A stretch of 64,000 nt of DNA from Beta vulgaris subsp. vulgaris (GCF_026745355.1 NC_079202.1:44760173-44824172), one strand, 5' to 3'. Positions 23,951 to 35,630 are shown, counted from the first letter of the stretch. Translations and numbers: made by a program. The notes: generated by a model not told the origin, from the sequence alone.

Positions 23951-24619
23951 TGTCAGAATCTGACAATTCGGAATGGCAGAAGAGAAAGATTTCAAGGTTG
24001 TTACGTGGTAGCTAGAAGACTATTGACTTGAAAGCAATTACGGCCCGATAACAGTGGTAATCGATCTGGCCGGAAAGCTCCTCAAGGTTTAGACGACAGC
24101 CTAGACTACCACCACTAGCAGAATAGACTTTGGAGAAAAGCATGAAACCTAGGAAAAGAGAGAGAAGAGAAGGAAGAGAAGAGAATATTTTTTTGTGTAT
24201 TTCATAAACTGATCAGAGGCACTGATTTATAGGAGAGTATCAGGCCCAAAAATGGAAGGCAGTAAATGGGCGGATAATAAGGGATTGCCATCAATCCTGT
24301 AACAGTCAAAACGTTACAAAACTCCAACAGTCACACACGCGCTCAGCCCGGGTCCAAAAACTTAGTTAAGTTAAGTTTATTCCCCAAAGCCCAAATTAAA
24401 GCCCATGGGCCTAGCCCGGTCCGGGCGGGCGGCGCGTGCGCGCGTGTGTGATAGTAAGCCAAAACCAAACATGACATCCAAACACAAAAGCATCTCGAGT
24501 ACCAACTCAATAATAGGGAGGAGGGAGGGAATATAAACACAAGGAGGCATTCCCTCCCACAAGTAATGTGGGACAAAAGAATAAAAGAAGCTAAGGCTTT
24601 TCAAGCCTTAACTCCAACA
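23951..24619 (-). repeat. Nested Copia 3' LTR
   Basis: 669 bp, TGTTGGAGTTAAGGC...GATTCTGACA on the minus strand. It carries about 75-80 bp (around 24250-24325) absent from the partner LTR and many point differences, so the insertion is not recent. Confidence 0.88.
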
Positions 24620-24621
24620 TA

Positions 24622-25736
24622 ATGAGACTGACTAAGGGAAATGCGACCGGAGACTCTCTTAAGTCTTACTCCTAAAATCACATCAGCTTCTCGCAAATAT
24701 TTCATCTTAAACTTTGAAGAAAAAAAAGTTTAGTATCATTAACCACCTTTAAGTTGTTACCAAAAATCAGCATGTCATCCACATAAAGACATATAATAAC
24801 ACAATATGATCCTATCAATTTTGAATACACACAGGAATCATAGTTGTTTACAATAAAGCCATTTGACACAACAATACTATCAAATTTTTCATACCATTGT
24901 TTTGGTGCTTGTTTGAGATCATATAAGGACTTCCTCAACTTGCACACTTTATCTTCTTGACCTAGCACCACGAAACCCTCAGGTTGAGACATGTAAATCT
25001 CCTCCTCTAAGTCACCATTCAGGAAAGAAGTCTTAACATTTATCTGATGTATAACTAAGTCATGAATAACAGCAAGAGCTAGCAAGGTCCTAATGGTGGC
25101 TATCTTAATCACAGGAGAATAAGAGTCAAAGTAATCTAGTCCTTTCCTCTGAGTGAAGCCCTGATGACAAGCCTAGCTTTAAACCTCAATAGTCTCATCA
25201 GGTCTCAACTTCTTTTTAAAGATCCATTTACTATCTATGGTCTTTGATCCCTTAGGTAAGTCAGTTAACTCCCAAGTAGAGTTAGACACTATGGAATCTA
25301 ACTCGCTCTTAATGGCCTCTTTCTAAAAACTAGCATCCACAGATCTCATTGCCTCTTCAAAGGTCTTTGGATCCTCTTCTATCATGAAAGCATAAAATAG
25401 TTCATCACTCAGCAAGTCAACACAAGAACTTTCAGATAGAAAAGCAGTAACAAAGTCATAACCAAAGTTTTTTGCTACTCTAGGTCTTTTGCTTCTCCTA
25501 GGCTCATTTACAACAGAGGAACTACTAGCATGCATGTCAACTGAACTACTACTCAAAGTCAAATCAGCAGGAAAATCACTAGTAGGTAGAGCAACATCAT
25601 GCGTAGAACAAGTAGATAAATCAACAGCAGGAGAAGAACAAGATGGCAGATGCAAAATAACCTTTTTCAAAGGAAAAACATGTTCAAAAAACTCAGCATC
25701 TTTGTACTCACAAATAGACCTATCACTCAAAGACAT
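24622..25736 (-). pseudogene. Nested Copia RT, joined to LTR by deletion
   Basis: 25736-25323 is the Ser-rich linker and RT start (RRSKRPRVAKNFGYDF, DPKTFEEAMRS). 25112-24702 has NVKTSFLNGDLEEEIYM, LRKSLYDLKQAPKQW and LYVDDMLIFG, the YVDD catalytic motif. Decayed sequence equivalent to KYLREADVILG...ISLSQSHY ends at 24620, immediately before the LTR, so the rest of RT and all of RNase H are gone. Confidence 0.85.
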
Positions 25737-25756
25737 GAATCTATAAGCAGCATGAG

Positions 25757-26955
25757 CTAGCCAATAAAAACAGCATCAAAATTCTTCGGTCCAATGTTTG
25801 ACTTCTTATAGTCAGGTAGCCCAACTTTGGCTAGACACCCCCACACTCTCAGGAAACTCAAGTTCGGAGGGTAACCCTTCCATAACTCATAAGGGTTCTT
25901 GTCTAACTTTTTGTGAGGTACTCGGTTAAGAACATGACAAACTGAAAGAACTGCTTCCCCCCACATTTCATCAGGTAACCCAGAACTTACAAGCATAACA
26001 TTCATCATATTTTTCAAGGACCTATTTTTCCATTCAGCTATACCATTTTGTTGAGGTACATAGGGAGCACTAAGTTCATGAATGATACCCAATTTCTCAC
26101 AATGGTCATTCAAAGAGAAATTCTCATACTCTTCACCTCTATCAGACCTAACCCTCTTAATTTTCCTATCAAGTTAGTTTTCTACCTCGGCCTTATACTT
26201 TATAAAAGCTTCTCCTGCCTCACTTTTGAACTTAGTGAACCTCGAGTAATCATCAACAAAGGAAATGTATCAGAATTTCCTCATCTACTTCTAGTGTTCT
26301 AAAAATCAGCTAAGTTCGTATGAACCAATTCTAGAAGTTGGGTGGTCCTTTGAGTCGCGATTTTGCAAGGTTTCTTAGTAAATTTTGCTTCAACACAAAT
26401 AGGACACTTTGAAAACTTTGTTGAGGACAGATTAAGAATCAAGTCTAAGGTCCTTAGTCTCTTAATAGAAGCAACATTCACATATCCAAATCTACCATGC
26501 CATAAATTTAAAGACTCGGCAATATAAGCAGAACCACAAACAGTTTTATTATTAGCAGGAACAACAGAAGAAGCAACATTCAGAATAAATAAACCCCCAC
26601 TTAATTACCCTTTCCCCAAAAATTCCCCACCATGAGTCATTACAACCTTGTCAGCCTCAAAAACAATTTTCAAACCAGCTTTGTTTAACAAGGCACCATA
26701 CACTAAGTTGCGACGCATAGTAGGAACATAAAAGACATTTGAAAGGGAGAGGGTTTTTCCAGAGGTAAGTTTTAGAGTGACCTTTCCTTGTCCAAGCACT
26801 CCAGCAGTTGCTGCATTGCTCATGTAGACGCATTCACCTTTGGTTGCATCTTGGAAATCATGGAGCAGCTCCTTGTTCGAACAGAAATGCCTTGAAGCCC
26901 CCGTGTCCTTAATCCAATCAGAACTGTTTTTGATCAGGTTTGCTTCAACAACCAC
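25757..26955 (-). pseudogene. Nested Copia protease and integrase
   Basis: Protease active site WIKDTGASRHFCS at about 26905 (D-T-G intact). Pre-integrase CPICVEAKF lies at about 26400. The integrase end is at 26113-25757 with YVPQQNGIAEWKNRSLKNM, in which the catalytic Glu region reads A-E-W-K-N instead of the usual E-R-K-N. Frame breaks separate the parts. Confidence 0.82.
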
Positions 26956-27018
26956 AGAAGCAATAACATCATAAGATATAGCAAGGTTAGCCTGAGGTGT
27001 TTCCTTTTTGACAGACCA

Positions 27019-27608
27019 TTATTGGTGTTGAGGATATTGATAAGCCTTATGATCAGGCTTGCCGCATACATAGCACAAAACAATCATCTTTTGAATCTTA
27101 CCATTCGATTTGTTGAATTTCCCTTGCTTCTTACCTTTATTGATGACCTTATTACATTTACCTTTAAACTTATCAGAACCTGAAGAAGCAGCAGCAGATT
27201 CCACCAGATTAGCTTTGGTAACATTGAATAGAATCGAGTCCTAATTATCCTTGATCCAGTTTGCCTCTTCAATCCTCATATGACTGATTAGTTCCTCAAG
27301 AGACAGGTTCTCTTTCTTATGCTTAAGATTGTTATGGAACTCCCTCCAGGAAGGAAATAAATAGTTTTATTGTCTTTTTGATATTTTAAAATTTGGTCCT
27401 TATTCTGCTTAATAGCAGTAGCAGATAGAGAATAATATGAGTCACATGTAGTAGCTATAATAGCAGGACAAGTCTTAAACAAAAGATAATCGCCGTCCAA
27501 CTGTTCGAAAAACATGAGCAGTTTTTGAGCCCAGTGTTTATAATTATTTCCGTCAAGGGACTCAAGTTTGGACATATGGGCCATGGATTTGGTTGAACTT
27601 TCAGCCAT
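27019..27608 (-). pseudogene. Nested Copia gag
   Basis: Starts MAESSTKSMAHMSKLESLDG at 27608, continues NNYKHWAQKLLMFFEQLDGDYLLF (typical gag N-terminus). It has lost most of its middle, and ends near 27019 with a knuckle CYVCGKPDHKAYQYP, where the last Cys is now Tyr. Confidence 0.82.
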
Positions 27609-27636
27609 TGCGAATTACAATTAATTGCTTTCAAAT

Positions 27637-28211
27637 TGTTAGAATCTAACAATTCACAATGGCAGAAGAGAAAGATTTCAAGGTTGTGACGTGGTAGAAG
27701 AAAACTGACTTGAAAGCAATTACGGCCCGGCAACAGTGGTAATCGATCTGGCCGGAAAGCTCCCGAAGGTTTGCACTGCAGCCTAGACTGCCATCACTAG
27801 CAGAATAGACTTTGGAAAAAAGCACGAAACCCAGGAAAAGAGAGAGTAGAGAAGGAAGAGAAGAGAATATTTTTTGTGTATTTCATAAACTGATGAGAGA
27901 CACTGATTTATAGGAGAGAATCAGGCCAAAAGTAGTCACACACGCGCTCAGCTCGGGTCCAAAAACATAGTTAAGTTAAGTTTATTCCCCAAATCCCAAA
28001 GCCCTGGCCCAGTCCAGGCTAGCGGCGCGTCGCGCGTGTGTGATAGCAAGCCCAAACCAAACATGACATCCAATCACAAAAACATCTCAAGTACCAACTC
28101 AATAATAGGAAGGACGGAGGGAATATAAAAACAATGAGGCATTCCCTCCCACAAGCAATGTGGGACAAAAGAATAAAAGAAGCTAAGGCTTTTTAAGCCT
28201 TAACTCCAACA
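27637..28211 (-). repeat. Nested Copia 5' LTR
   Basis: 575 bp, same ends as the other LTR (TGTTGGAG...CTAACA). Precedes gag on the minus strand. Confidence 0.88.
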
Positions 28212-28216
28212 CAACT

Positions 28217-28502
28217 TGTTCCTAAACACCCATTTCAAGCCAATTACCTTATTGTGCTTAGGTTTATACTCAATATGCCAAACCTTGTTCCTCTCAGATT
28301 GTGGTTCATCTTGCATAGCCACAATCCAATCACCATCAGTGAGAGCATCTTTATGGTTCTTGGGTTCTAACATAAAAAGAAAAGTACAAAAGTTTCTAAT
28401 TTGAGATCTCATTTGAGTTCTTTTGTCAATGTCATTGATGATTAGTTCTTTGATTATCTTTACTTCATTGGTCTTTGGAACCAGGTTCAACAGTGGAATC
28501 AT
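28217..28502 (-). pseudogene. SIRE-like Copia RT, 5' segment (before the nested insertion)
   Basis: Reads EPKNHKDALTDGDWIVAMQDE...NKVWHIEYKPKHNKVIGLKWVFRNK, the Copia RT N-terminus. It is cut exactly at the target duplication CAACT (28212-28216) of the nested Copia. Confidence 0.85.
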
Positions 28503-28743
28503 TCACTTGTGTATCCTTACCTAGTTCTTCTTCTTCTTCGTTGGGAACAAGAACTTGATGTTGTTCCTTAGGCTTTGTTCACATGACTTCCTCTTCTTTC
28601 GAAGTCTTGTCAGTGAGAAATTGGTCTTTTACCAAACCTATCTTGAAGTCATCATCAACCTGTGTGCTTGTATTGAATTTCTCTGTTTCATAAAAAATGA
28701 TATGTACACTTTTTCTACACACATAATCCTTTTATTATAAACT

Positions 28744-29890
28744 CTATAAGCTGCTATTTGAAGAGTATCTTAGAAGTACAGCTTCATCACTCATAGGATC
28801 AAATTTTTCAAGATTATGTTTTCCATTATTATGAACAAAACATTTACATCCAAATGTTCTGAAATATGTAATATTGGGCTTTTTACCAAAATATAGCTCA
28901 TAAGAAGTTTTATTTACGAAAGGTCTCAACATGACACGATTTATAATATAACAAGTAGTGTTCACGGCTTCGGCCCAAAAGTTCTTAGCAAGACCACTAG
29001 CTATCAACATCGTTCGAGCCATTTCTTCTAAGGTTCTATATTTCCTTTCAATAACACCATTTTGTTGAGGTGTCCTAGGGGCAGAAAAATTATGGTCCAA
29101 GCCATGTTCCCTACTAAAGTCATCAAACTCATAATTTTTAAATTCCTTACCGTGATCAGATCTAAGGTGCAAAAGTTTTTGACCACTCAAATTTTGAACT
29201 CTATTTGCAAAGACAAGGAACTCAGCATAAGTCTTGTCCTTGCTAGAAAGAAAAATAACCCAAGTAAATCTAGATTAATCATTAACAATAACTAGCACAT
29301 ACTTCTTGCCCTTTCGACTTTGAATCCTCATAGGTCCACACAAGTCCATATGAATAAATTATAATGGTCTCGTGGTGCTCACAACATTCTTTGATTTAAA
29401 AGAGGATCTAACATGCTTCCCTTTAGCATAAGCATCATAAACATGATCTATAAGAAACTTAATTGAAGTTTGTCCAAGACGCATATGCCACAAGAGAGGA
29501 TCATCATCAATAACACTAAGGCATTTGAAATTATCTTTGAGAACAAAGTTAAGATCCACAACATATGTGTTTCCTTTCCTTGTTTCTTCCAAAACAACAT
29601 CCATTGTGCTTTTGTCAATTATCAAACATTTATCAGTATTAAATTTCACATAATTTCCCTTATAACAGAACTGGGAAATACTCAACAAATTATGCTTTAA
29701 TCCGTCAACTAGAAAAACATTATCTATGGAATGTGGCGGTGACTTACCAACTTTGCCATGGCAACTATGTTACCTTTAATTTTGTCACCAAAAGTCACAC
29801 TTCCACCAGCATAGGTAGAGAGTGGGAGAAATCTTGATTTGTCTCCAGCATATGCTAGAACAATCACTGTTTGAGTACCATGTGTTGTGC
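28744..29890 (-). pseudogene. SIRE-like protease, pre-integrase and integrase
   Basis: A decayed protease lies at about 29690-29890 (residual WYSNSDCS in place of the active-site W.LDSGCS). The pre-integrase follows at 29688-29359 (LLSISQFC, DPLLWHMRLGQTS), then integrase: LHLRSDHGKEF with the second catalytic Asp at about 29165 and PQQNGVIERKYRTLEEMARTML with the catalytic Glu at about 29065. The first catalytic Asp lies in the damaged gap 29190-29359. Confidence 0.82.
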
Positions 29891-29915
29891 CCCCTTACTC
29901 TAGCTTGCAAGAAAA

Positions 29916-31720
29916 TTAATTAGAGTTAGAAACCCTGTCTTTCTTGGGTTCCTTTCCTTCAGTAACAATAGGTTTCTTTTTCCAATTTAATTTACCATCT
30001 TCCAAATTCTTGTTGAAGAGACCAAGTGTTATAGGACATGAATTACTATAATGACCATTGTTCCCATAAAATATACAAACTTTATCACTTGGCACATTTA
30101 ACTCTCTTTTTAGGTTTCTCATGTTTCTTTTTGTGAATAAAACCAAGACCTTCAGTATGTTTTGTTTTTGGATTTTTAATCCAATCGGGAATGAGAATAA
30201 ATTTTTTCTTGTTTATACTTAAGTTCAGTTCACCTTCAAGTTCTTTGTTTTCATTTTCCAAAAACAAGACTTGATTTTTTAATTCTTTTATTTCAGATCT
30301 AACACTTTGTAAAGGATATGACATAATGTCAAAGGAACTCATCACAGGAACAAATTATTTTAATTGAGATAACTCAAGGCTTAACAAATAGTTCTCGTTT
30401 TTTACAGTTCCGAAATTCTCATTCAACATTAGATATTTTTTATAAAACAACATAAAAATCTTTTCTCAATATCAGTTCGAATACTTTTAAGCCAAGGAAT
30501 ATATATGTTCCTTTCAACTACCAAAGTATGTTCACTTTGCTTCAATTTAATAGACTCATATTTGCAATCATTCACAACATCAACAACAAAATCAAATAAT
30601 TGATCTTTATTTAAAGAATTAAGACGAGATTTAATAGTGTCTAAACTTGCCTCCAGAGATTCAATCTCTCCGTCAGATTCAAAATTGTCAATAGCCATGA
30701 GACAAAAGTTTGTTGTTTCTTCACAAGGTTAAGGATCATCTTCTTCCTCTGAGTCATTATCTCCCCATGCAACAACCGCAACTTTCTTCATATCAGATAT
30801 GGTATAGGAACCCCTATACTCCTTGTTCCTATCTTTGCTTCGTTCCCTTCCTTGATAAATTGATCAAAACTTCCACACTTATGACAAACGGGTTTGTTAG
30901 TGTATTTCTTATTTTTACCATTATAGTCTCCATTCTTCAGGGTCCTAAAAATTCTCTTGAATTTTCGGACCATAAGAGTGGATTCTTCTCCGTCAGTTTT
31001 CGAGTCAACACTTTCATCGACTTTCAAGGCAATCCAATTCTGTTTGGACATGTCACCATTCTCAGTGTCCAAGTGTAGCTCGTGAGTCATAAGGGTTCCA
31101 GCAAGTTGTTCTAAATCGAACTTTGTAAAGTCCTTAGTTTCTTGTAAGCCCGTAACCTTATCCATCTAATGATCCTTAGGAAGACTCTTTAGGACCTTTC
31201 ATACTCGTTCCTCAAATGTAATTTCTTTTCCAAGAGAGGTTAGCTGACTAATAATATTCGTAAACCGTGAAAACATCTCTTGAATGGATTTCTTAGATTT
31301 CATTTGAAAAAGTTCATTAATTGATTCATAAAAAGATCGATTTTTGCTCTTAACTTCACTCGTACCGTCGTGAGTGACTTCAAGAAGATTCCAAATTTGT
31401 TTTGCGGCTTTGCATCCCATGACATGATTGTGTTCATGAGGGCCAAGACCACAATGAAGTAGTTTAATAGTAAGAGCATTAATTTCCATTTCATTGAAAT
31501 CTTCTTTATCGAAATCAATTATGGATTTAGGATTTACCTCATTTTTGTCGTTAGTGGTAGTGACTTCAAAATCGTCTAACTCTATGACTCACCATACCTG
31601 ATAATTATCGACTTTGATGAAGATCTTCATTCTGTTCTTCTAGTAGGTGTAAAATTTGCCATTGAACATCGGTGGCCTCTGAGTTAAGTACCCTTCTTCC
31701 AGTTTCTCTGTAGTATTCAT
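29916..31720 (-). pseudogene. SIRE-like gag
   Basis: Starts at 31720 with MNTTEKLEEGYLTQRPPMFNGKFYTY; two stops follow within 60 codons. The UBN2-type gag core is at 31489-31199 (LHCGLGPHEHNHVMGCKAAKQIW). A degenerate knuckle CHKCGSFDQF lies near 30880, a coiled-coil segment at 30698-30429, and a second knuckle-like CIFYGNNGHYSNSC near 30060. Both knuckles have lost a Cys or more. Confidence 0.8.
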
Positions 31721-31772
31721 ATTTTCCAAGATCTTGAACTCAACTGTTCTCTAAGAGCTATCGATATTTTAA

Positions 31773-32106
31773 AGTTGATTAAGATATTGATGGGGCTTTC
31801 ATGGATCAACCCCTAAAGTCAGTTGACGTTTCCTATTTTACGCGGTTCATACCGATCTAAGGGATCCAGCCGACTTTCCAATCTCGACTCCAACTTATTC
31901 CTTGCCTAAACAACTGGGGGTTTGTCTTTAAAAAAAAGCTTAAGGACCTTAATTGTCCTCGTAATAGTACTTCTAATTGTTATCTCTCTTAACTTTTATT
32001 ATACTCTCTTGTTTGTATCTTTGTTCTTCGCAACTTCTTCCTCCCAATCTATACAATACTCTTCTTTCAGGAACTTAATTAGATTTAAAATTGAAATAGA
32101 ATTCTC
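31773..32106. other. Unassigned flank of the SIRE-like element
   Basis: Could be decayed 5' LTR, but I see no alignment to 18241-19497. No coding signal. Confidence 0.4.
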
Positions 32107-32109
32107 TAA

Positions 32110-32365
32110 GGCTTTGTTTGGCAACACATTTAAGTCACCTTAAATGAGTAGATGTTAAAAGTTTAAGTCACGTAATAAAAATAGTCGTGTTTGGGGATAA
32201 GAGTTTAAATAAAATTTAAGCTAAAAAATTCACGAAATTGAGTTGCAATCAAATATAGCATCTCAAGTTAAGGTGCTGAAGTTTTCATATACCTTACTAG
32301 TTTAGCTCCTTTCAACTACCTCATCAGTTTCAACTCTATTTCAGATTGTGTTCCCAAATATAGCC
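32110..32365. mobile_element. Tourist-like MITE, second family
   Basis: GGCTTTGTTTGGCAACACA at the left is mirrored by GGCTATATTTGGGAACACA at the right, flanked by TAA on both sides (32107-32109, 32366-32368). 256 bp, non-coding. Internal sequence is unlike the three-copy family. Confidence 0.82.
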
Positions 32366-32549
32366 TAAGAAAGAAAGCAACGGAGATATTAACCTATAAA
32401 TGTATTTATCTATCCTTTTTTTTTTAAAGTTATCTACATGACATCATAACTTAAATCGAACTTATTTGAAAATATAATTTTTTAGCGGTAATGTATAGTC
32501 ATACATTTGGTTCGTATATATTATATTATACAAATTTTGTTGTGACGTA

Positions 32550-33150
32550 TGTTAGGACTTGTGAGGAAGCGACAAATCGTAAACAATGTAAACAAATTTA
32601 AGAAGCAAAAATAAAGCAATAACAAACGCAAATTTAATGTGGAAATCTATTCCACAACAATTATAGGGAAAACCACCAACTGTTTAACTAATCCTTCAAC
32701 GAATGTTAGCAAAACCCAAGACTTATAAATTCAATTATTTACAATCTCTTTTAAGAACTCTCAAAAACTTACAAGTCTTGTATCTCCGTATTTGATGACC
32801 ATTCAAAATAATGATCACATTCCCCCTTTATATAGAGGTTGAAATCTCTTCCCTAGTAGAATTAATTAGCATCTAACTAAGAAGATTCAATCCAACTAGA
32901 CTTTCCAAAACTAACTATTTATCTTTCTAATACAATCATCAATCTATGAAGAATTAAATAATCTTAAAGAATCTACACATAGCAAGACTTGGAAAAAATA
33001 AGACGGGGGGATTCAGCGGGTGTGGGCACTCTGCGGGGAAACATAAACTTTTCAATTCGTCTCCATTTTTTCCTTGAAAACTCCTGAAACCCACAGTTTG
33101 TCTCTGCGCCCTACTAACCATGTTATACTATCGCAATTGCATAACTAACA
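32550..33150. repeat. Possible solo LTR
   Basis: Starts TGTTAGGACTTGTG and ends ATAACTAACA (TGTTAG...CTAACA), 601 bp. It contains TTCCCCCTTTATATAGAGG, a plausible TATA region read from the minus strand. Flanks ACGTA and ATTTA match at only three of five bases, so the call is tentative. Confidence 0.4.
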
Positions 33151-33231
33151 ATTTACACAAACTTTTATATGAGGCGAGCCACACCTTCAAGTAATGGTGT
33201 GGCATCCCCATTCCTCTAACTAACCCCTCCC

Positions 33232-33600
33232 CTTCTCTCATGTTGTCACGCCCCCTTTCCCTTTTTCTCTCATTTTTTTTTAAACTCTTTCTTTTTTCTT
33301 TTTTTTTCTCTTTGATGTGTCTCTCATATTGTCCTATTTTTTTGCCTCATTTTCTCTCTCCTCTTATTTCCCCTATTTTTTTTTTCTTATTTTCCCTCTC
33401 CTCTTATTTCCTTTAGAATTTTACCATTACTTCCCCTCCCCTCCTCTCAGGCACCCCCCCTTCTCTCATTTTTTTTGAACTCTTTCTTCTTTTTTTTTTC
33501 TCTTTAATGTCTCTCATTTTTCCTATTTTTTTGCCTCATTTTCTCTCTCCTCTTATTTCCCCTATTTTTTTTTTCCTATTTTCTCTCTCCTCTTATGTAC
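33232..33600. repeat. Pyrimidine-rich duplication, period about 210 bp
   Basis: CTTCTCTCATTTTTTTT...TATTTTTTTGCCTCATTTTC...CTCTCCTCTTATTTCCCC occurs twice (about 33232-33415 and 33440-33600). Nearly all C and T on the + strand. Confidence 0.75.
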
Positions 33601-33639
33601 TTCATAATAAGTAAGTATTATTATTTATACCCTTATTTT

Positions 33640-34860
33640 ATCATACGAGTAACTCATTTATTCTACAAGTAACCCTCATATATATTTTCAAATGACCCAT
33701 TATATTATAAAAATAACCTCATTAGTTAATAAAAGTAACCTTAATTAAATGTATGAGTAATCTTATTTATTTTTCGATGACATCATATGTTCACAAAAGT
33801 AACCCCAATTATTATATAATAGCTTGAAATATTTATAAAAATAACCATAATAAATGTACAAGTAACCTCTTAGTTCATAAAAAGTAACTCCATTATATAT
33901 TTAAAGTAATCTAATTTATTCGTAAAAAGTAAAACGCGTTACTTTACAATGCTAAGGTGTTACTTTTAGTGAATTATAGATTACTTTATCGAATTTTAAG
34001 GGGTTACTTTACTGACACTAGGGATTACTTTTTATAATGTTAAGGGGTTACTTTTATTGAAAGTATAGGTTACTTTTGAAAGTATAGGTTACTTTTTGTA
34101 ACTATAAGGGGGTTACTTTTTTTATAAATAGGGGTTACTTTTACTATAAATAGGGGTTACTTTTACTGAAAGTATATGTTACTTTTGCTATAACTAGGGG
34201 TTACTTTTACAGAAAATATAGGTTACTTTTTGTAATTTGTTAAACGTGGTACTTTTGCTATAAGCTAGGGATTACTTTTACTGAAAGTATAGGTTACTTT
34301 TTGTAACTGTAAGGGGGTTACTTTTACTATAAATAGGGGTTACTTTTACTGAAAGTGTAGGTTACTTTTTTATAATATATAATGGGTTACTTTTATTGAA
34401 ACTAGGGGTTACTTTTTGTAATTATAAGAGATTACTTTTGTAATTAGAAGGGGTTATTTTTATTTTCATAAAAAGTAACCCTATTATATATTTAAAGTAA
34501 TCTCATTTATTCATAAAAAGTAAAACGCGTTGCTTTCCAATGCTAAGGTGTTACTTTTAGTGAAACTAAAAATTACTTTTTCTAATATTAAGGGGTTACT
34601 TTACAGAAACTATGAATTACTTTTTATAATGCTAACGGGTTACTTTACTAGAAAGTATGGGTTACGTTTTGTAATTATAAGGAGTTACTTTTTGTAATTA
34701 TAAGGCGTTATTTTTTGTAATTATAAAGGGTTACTTTTACAAAAACTAGGGGTTACTTTTCTGAAACTATGAGCTACTTTTTCTGAAATTAAGAGTTACT
34801 TTTTATAATTATAAGGTGTTACTTTTATTGAATTTACGGGTTACTTTTTTGAAATTCGTT
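33640..34860. repeat. GGTTACTTTT interspersed array with orientation flips
   Basis: From 33640 to about 33930 the motif appears as AAAAGTAACC every 30-45 bp. At the palindrome around ACGCGT (33934-33939) it flips to GGTTACTTTT and continues to about 34460, flips back for about 65 bp, flips again at a second ACGCGT (34525-34530), and runs as GGTTACTTTT to 34860. The spacers are AT-rich and variable. The two switch blocks (33875-33960, 34465-34555) are near-copies about 591 bp apart. No ORF. Confidence 0.8.
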
Positions 34861-35100
34861 CAATATGATATTATAAGCATGTGATCATATTATTCGGCTT
34901 TTCTTAGTGTGTATGTAAGTCAAATTAAGAAAAAAAAAAGTAAGAAAATGTATATATTCAAGAGTTTTCTAATGAGTTGTAAATATAGTATACTAAAATT
35001 AACTAGTCAAATTGTATACGTATATATACTAAAACAAATGACAAACTTCTTCTAAAGTCTTTACTCTCTCTCTCTTGAGTGTTGAGTCTTGTCCTTTCAA

Positions 35101-35418
35101 ATGTTGGCAATTTGGCATCATCAACAATTCAACATGACATCTACCGAGTGTAGATCACTTTCTTCATCCTCCTCTTCTTCTCCATCTCCATTTTCTCCTT
35201 GTTTCTCTCTCCACCAACCAAAGAAAACCATGGAAGAAGTCTGGAAAGATATCACCGTGAACTCTCTCCCAAACTCCCCAATTCCTCACATTCATACAAT
35301 TCATCACCCAACTCCCACTTCCAACTTCAAAGGTATGATTCTTCAAGATTTTCTCAATGCAAGTGGAGCAGGAGATTCAAGAATTAATTCTATTAGATCA
35401 TATTATAGCTCTTGCTAA
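35101..35418 (+). pseudogene. FD-like group A bZIP transcription factor, 5' fragment
   Basis: FD-type bZIPs pair with FT via 14-3-3 proteins to switch on flowering genes. The 105-aa frame begins MLAIWHHQQF (an internal Met gives MTSTECRSL). It has a Ser-rich N-terminus, then KKTMEEVWKDI at about residues 44-54, a His/Pro-rich spacer and MILQDFLNAS at about residues 79-88. TMEEVWKDI plus a downstream QDFL motif, in that order, is the conserved N-terminal signature of FD-like bZIPs. The basic region, leucine zipper and C-terminal SAP-type phosphosite for 14-3-3 are absent; the frame runs into unrelated sequence and stops. It sits in sense orientation inside the HSP70 intron. It might be a captured fragment or the remnant of a broken gene; the parental copy is not in this window. 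Confidence 0.65.
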
Positions 35419-35507
35419 CGCCCTAATGGCCGCCTTCAAGCGAGCCCAAGCCCACATGCGGCGCACGTGAGAGAAGTGGGGTCTAGTGGGTTTGCTGTGG
35501 GTTTTGG

Positions 35508-35630
35508 TGTTTTCGCGAAGAGGAATTGGGGCGGCAGGAGAGAGGAGGGAGGAAGGAGGAACGAAGGAGATGGTGGTTGTCGTTGGAGTTTTCGCGAAGA
35601 GGAATTGGGACGGGAGGAGAGAGAAAATAA
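35508..35630. repeat. Imperfect direct duplication
   Basis: GTTTTCGCGAAGAGGAATTG occurs at about 35508 and 35591, each followed by a GGAGAGAGGAGG-like purine-rich tail. Period about 83 bp. Confidence 0.75.

Larger units (their letters stand above)
23951..28211 (-). mobile_element. Ty1/Copia retrotransposon nested in the SIRE-like RT
   Basis: Bounded by LTRs at 23951-24619 and 27637-28211 and flanked by CAATT (23946-23950) and CAACT (28212-28216), a 5-bp duplication with one later change. Removing it rejoins the host RT. Minus-strand contents: gag, protease, integrase, part of RT. RNase H is deleted, with RT running almost straight into the 3' LTR. The region after the 5' LTR lacks a standard Met-tRNA primer site. 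Confidence 0.92.
18241..31772 (-). mobile_element. SIRE-like Ty1/Copia retrotransposon with env-like ORF, hosting a nested Copia
   Basis: Minus-strand order: gag (31720 downward), protease, integrase, RT, RNase H, an extra Ser/Pro-rich ORF with coiled coil, a purine tract and a 1.26-kb 3' LTR. A long LTR and an additional downstream ORF characterise the SIRE/Maximus Copia lineage. A second Copia (23951-28211) sits inside RT. A matching 5' LTR was not found beyond about 31772, where a decayed primer site (TATCGATAGC) may lie, so the 5' end is lost or diverged. All frames are broken. Confidence 0.82.

Noticed and set aside
24343..24604. Overlapping Cys/Leu-rich frames on the minus strand
   Set aside because: They lie inside the LTR of the nested Copia and have no relative in the partner LTR.
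33640..34860. CRISPR-like regularly spaced repeats
   Set aside because: Spacing is irregular, spacers are AT-rich and similar to each other, the motif flips strand, and the genome is eukaryotic.
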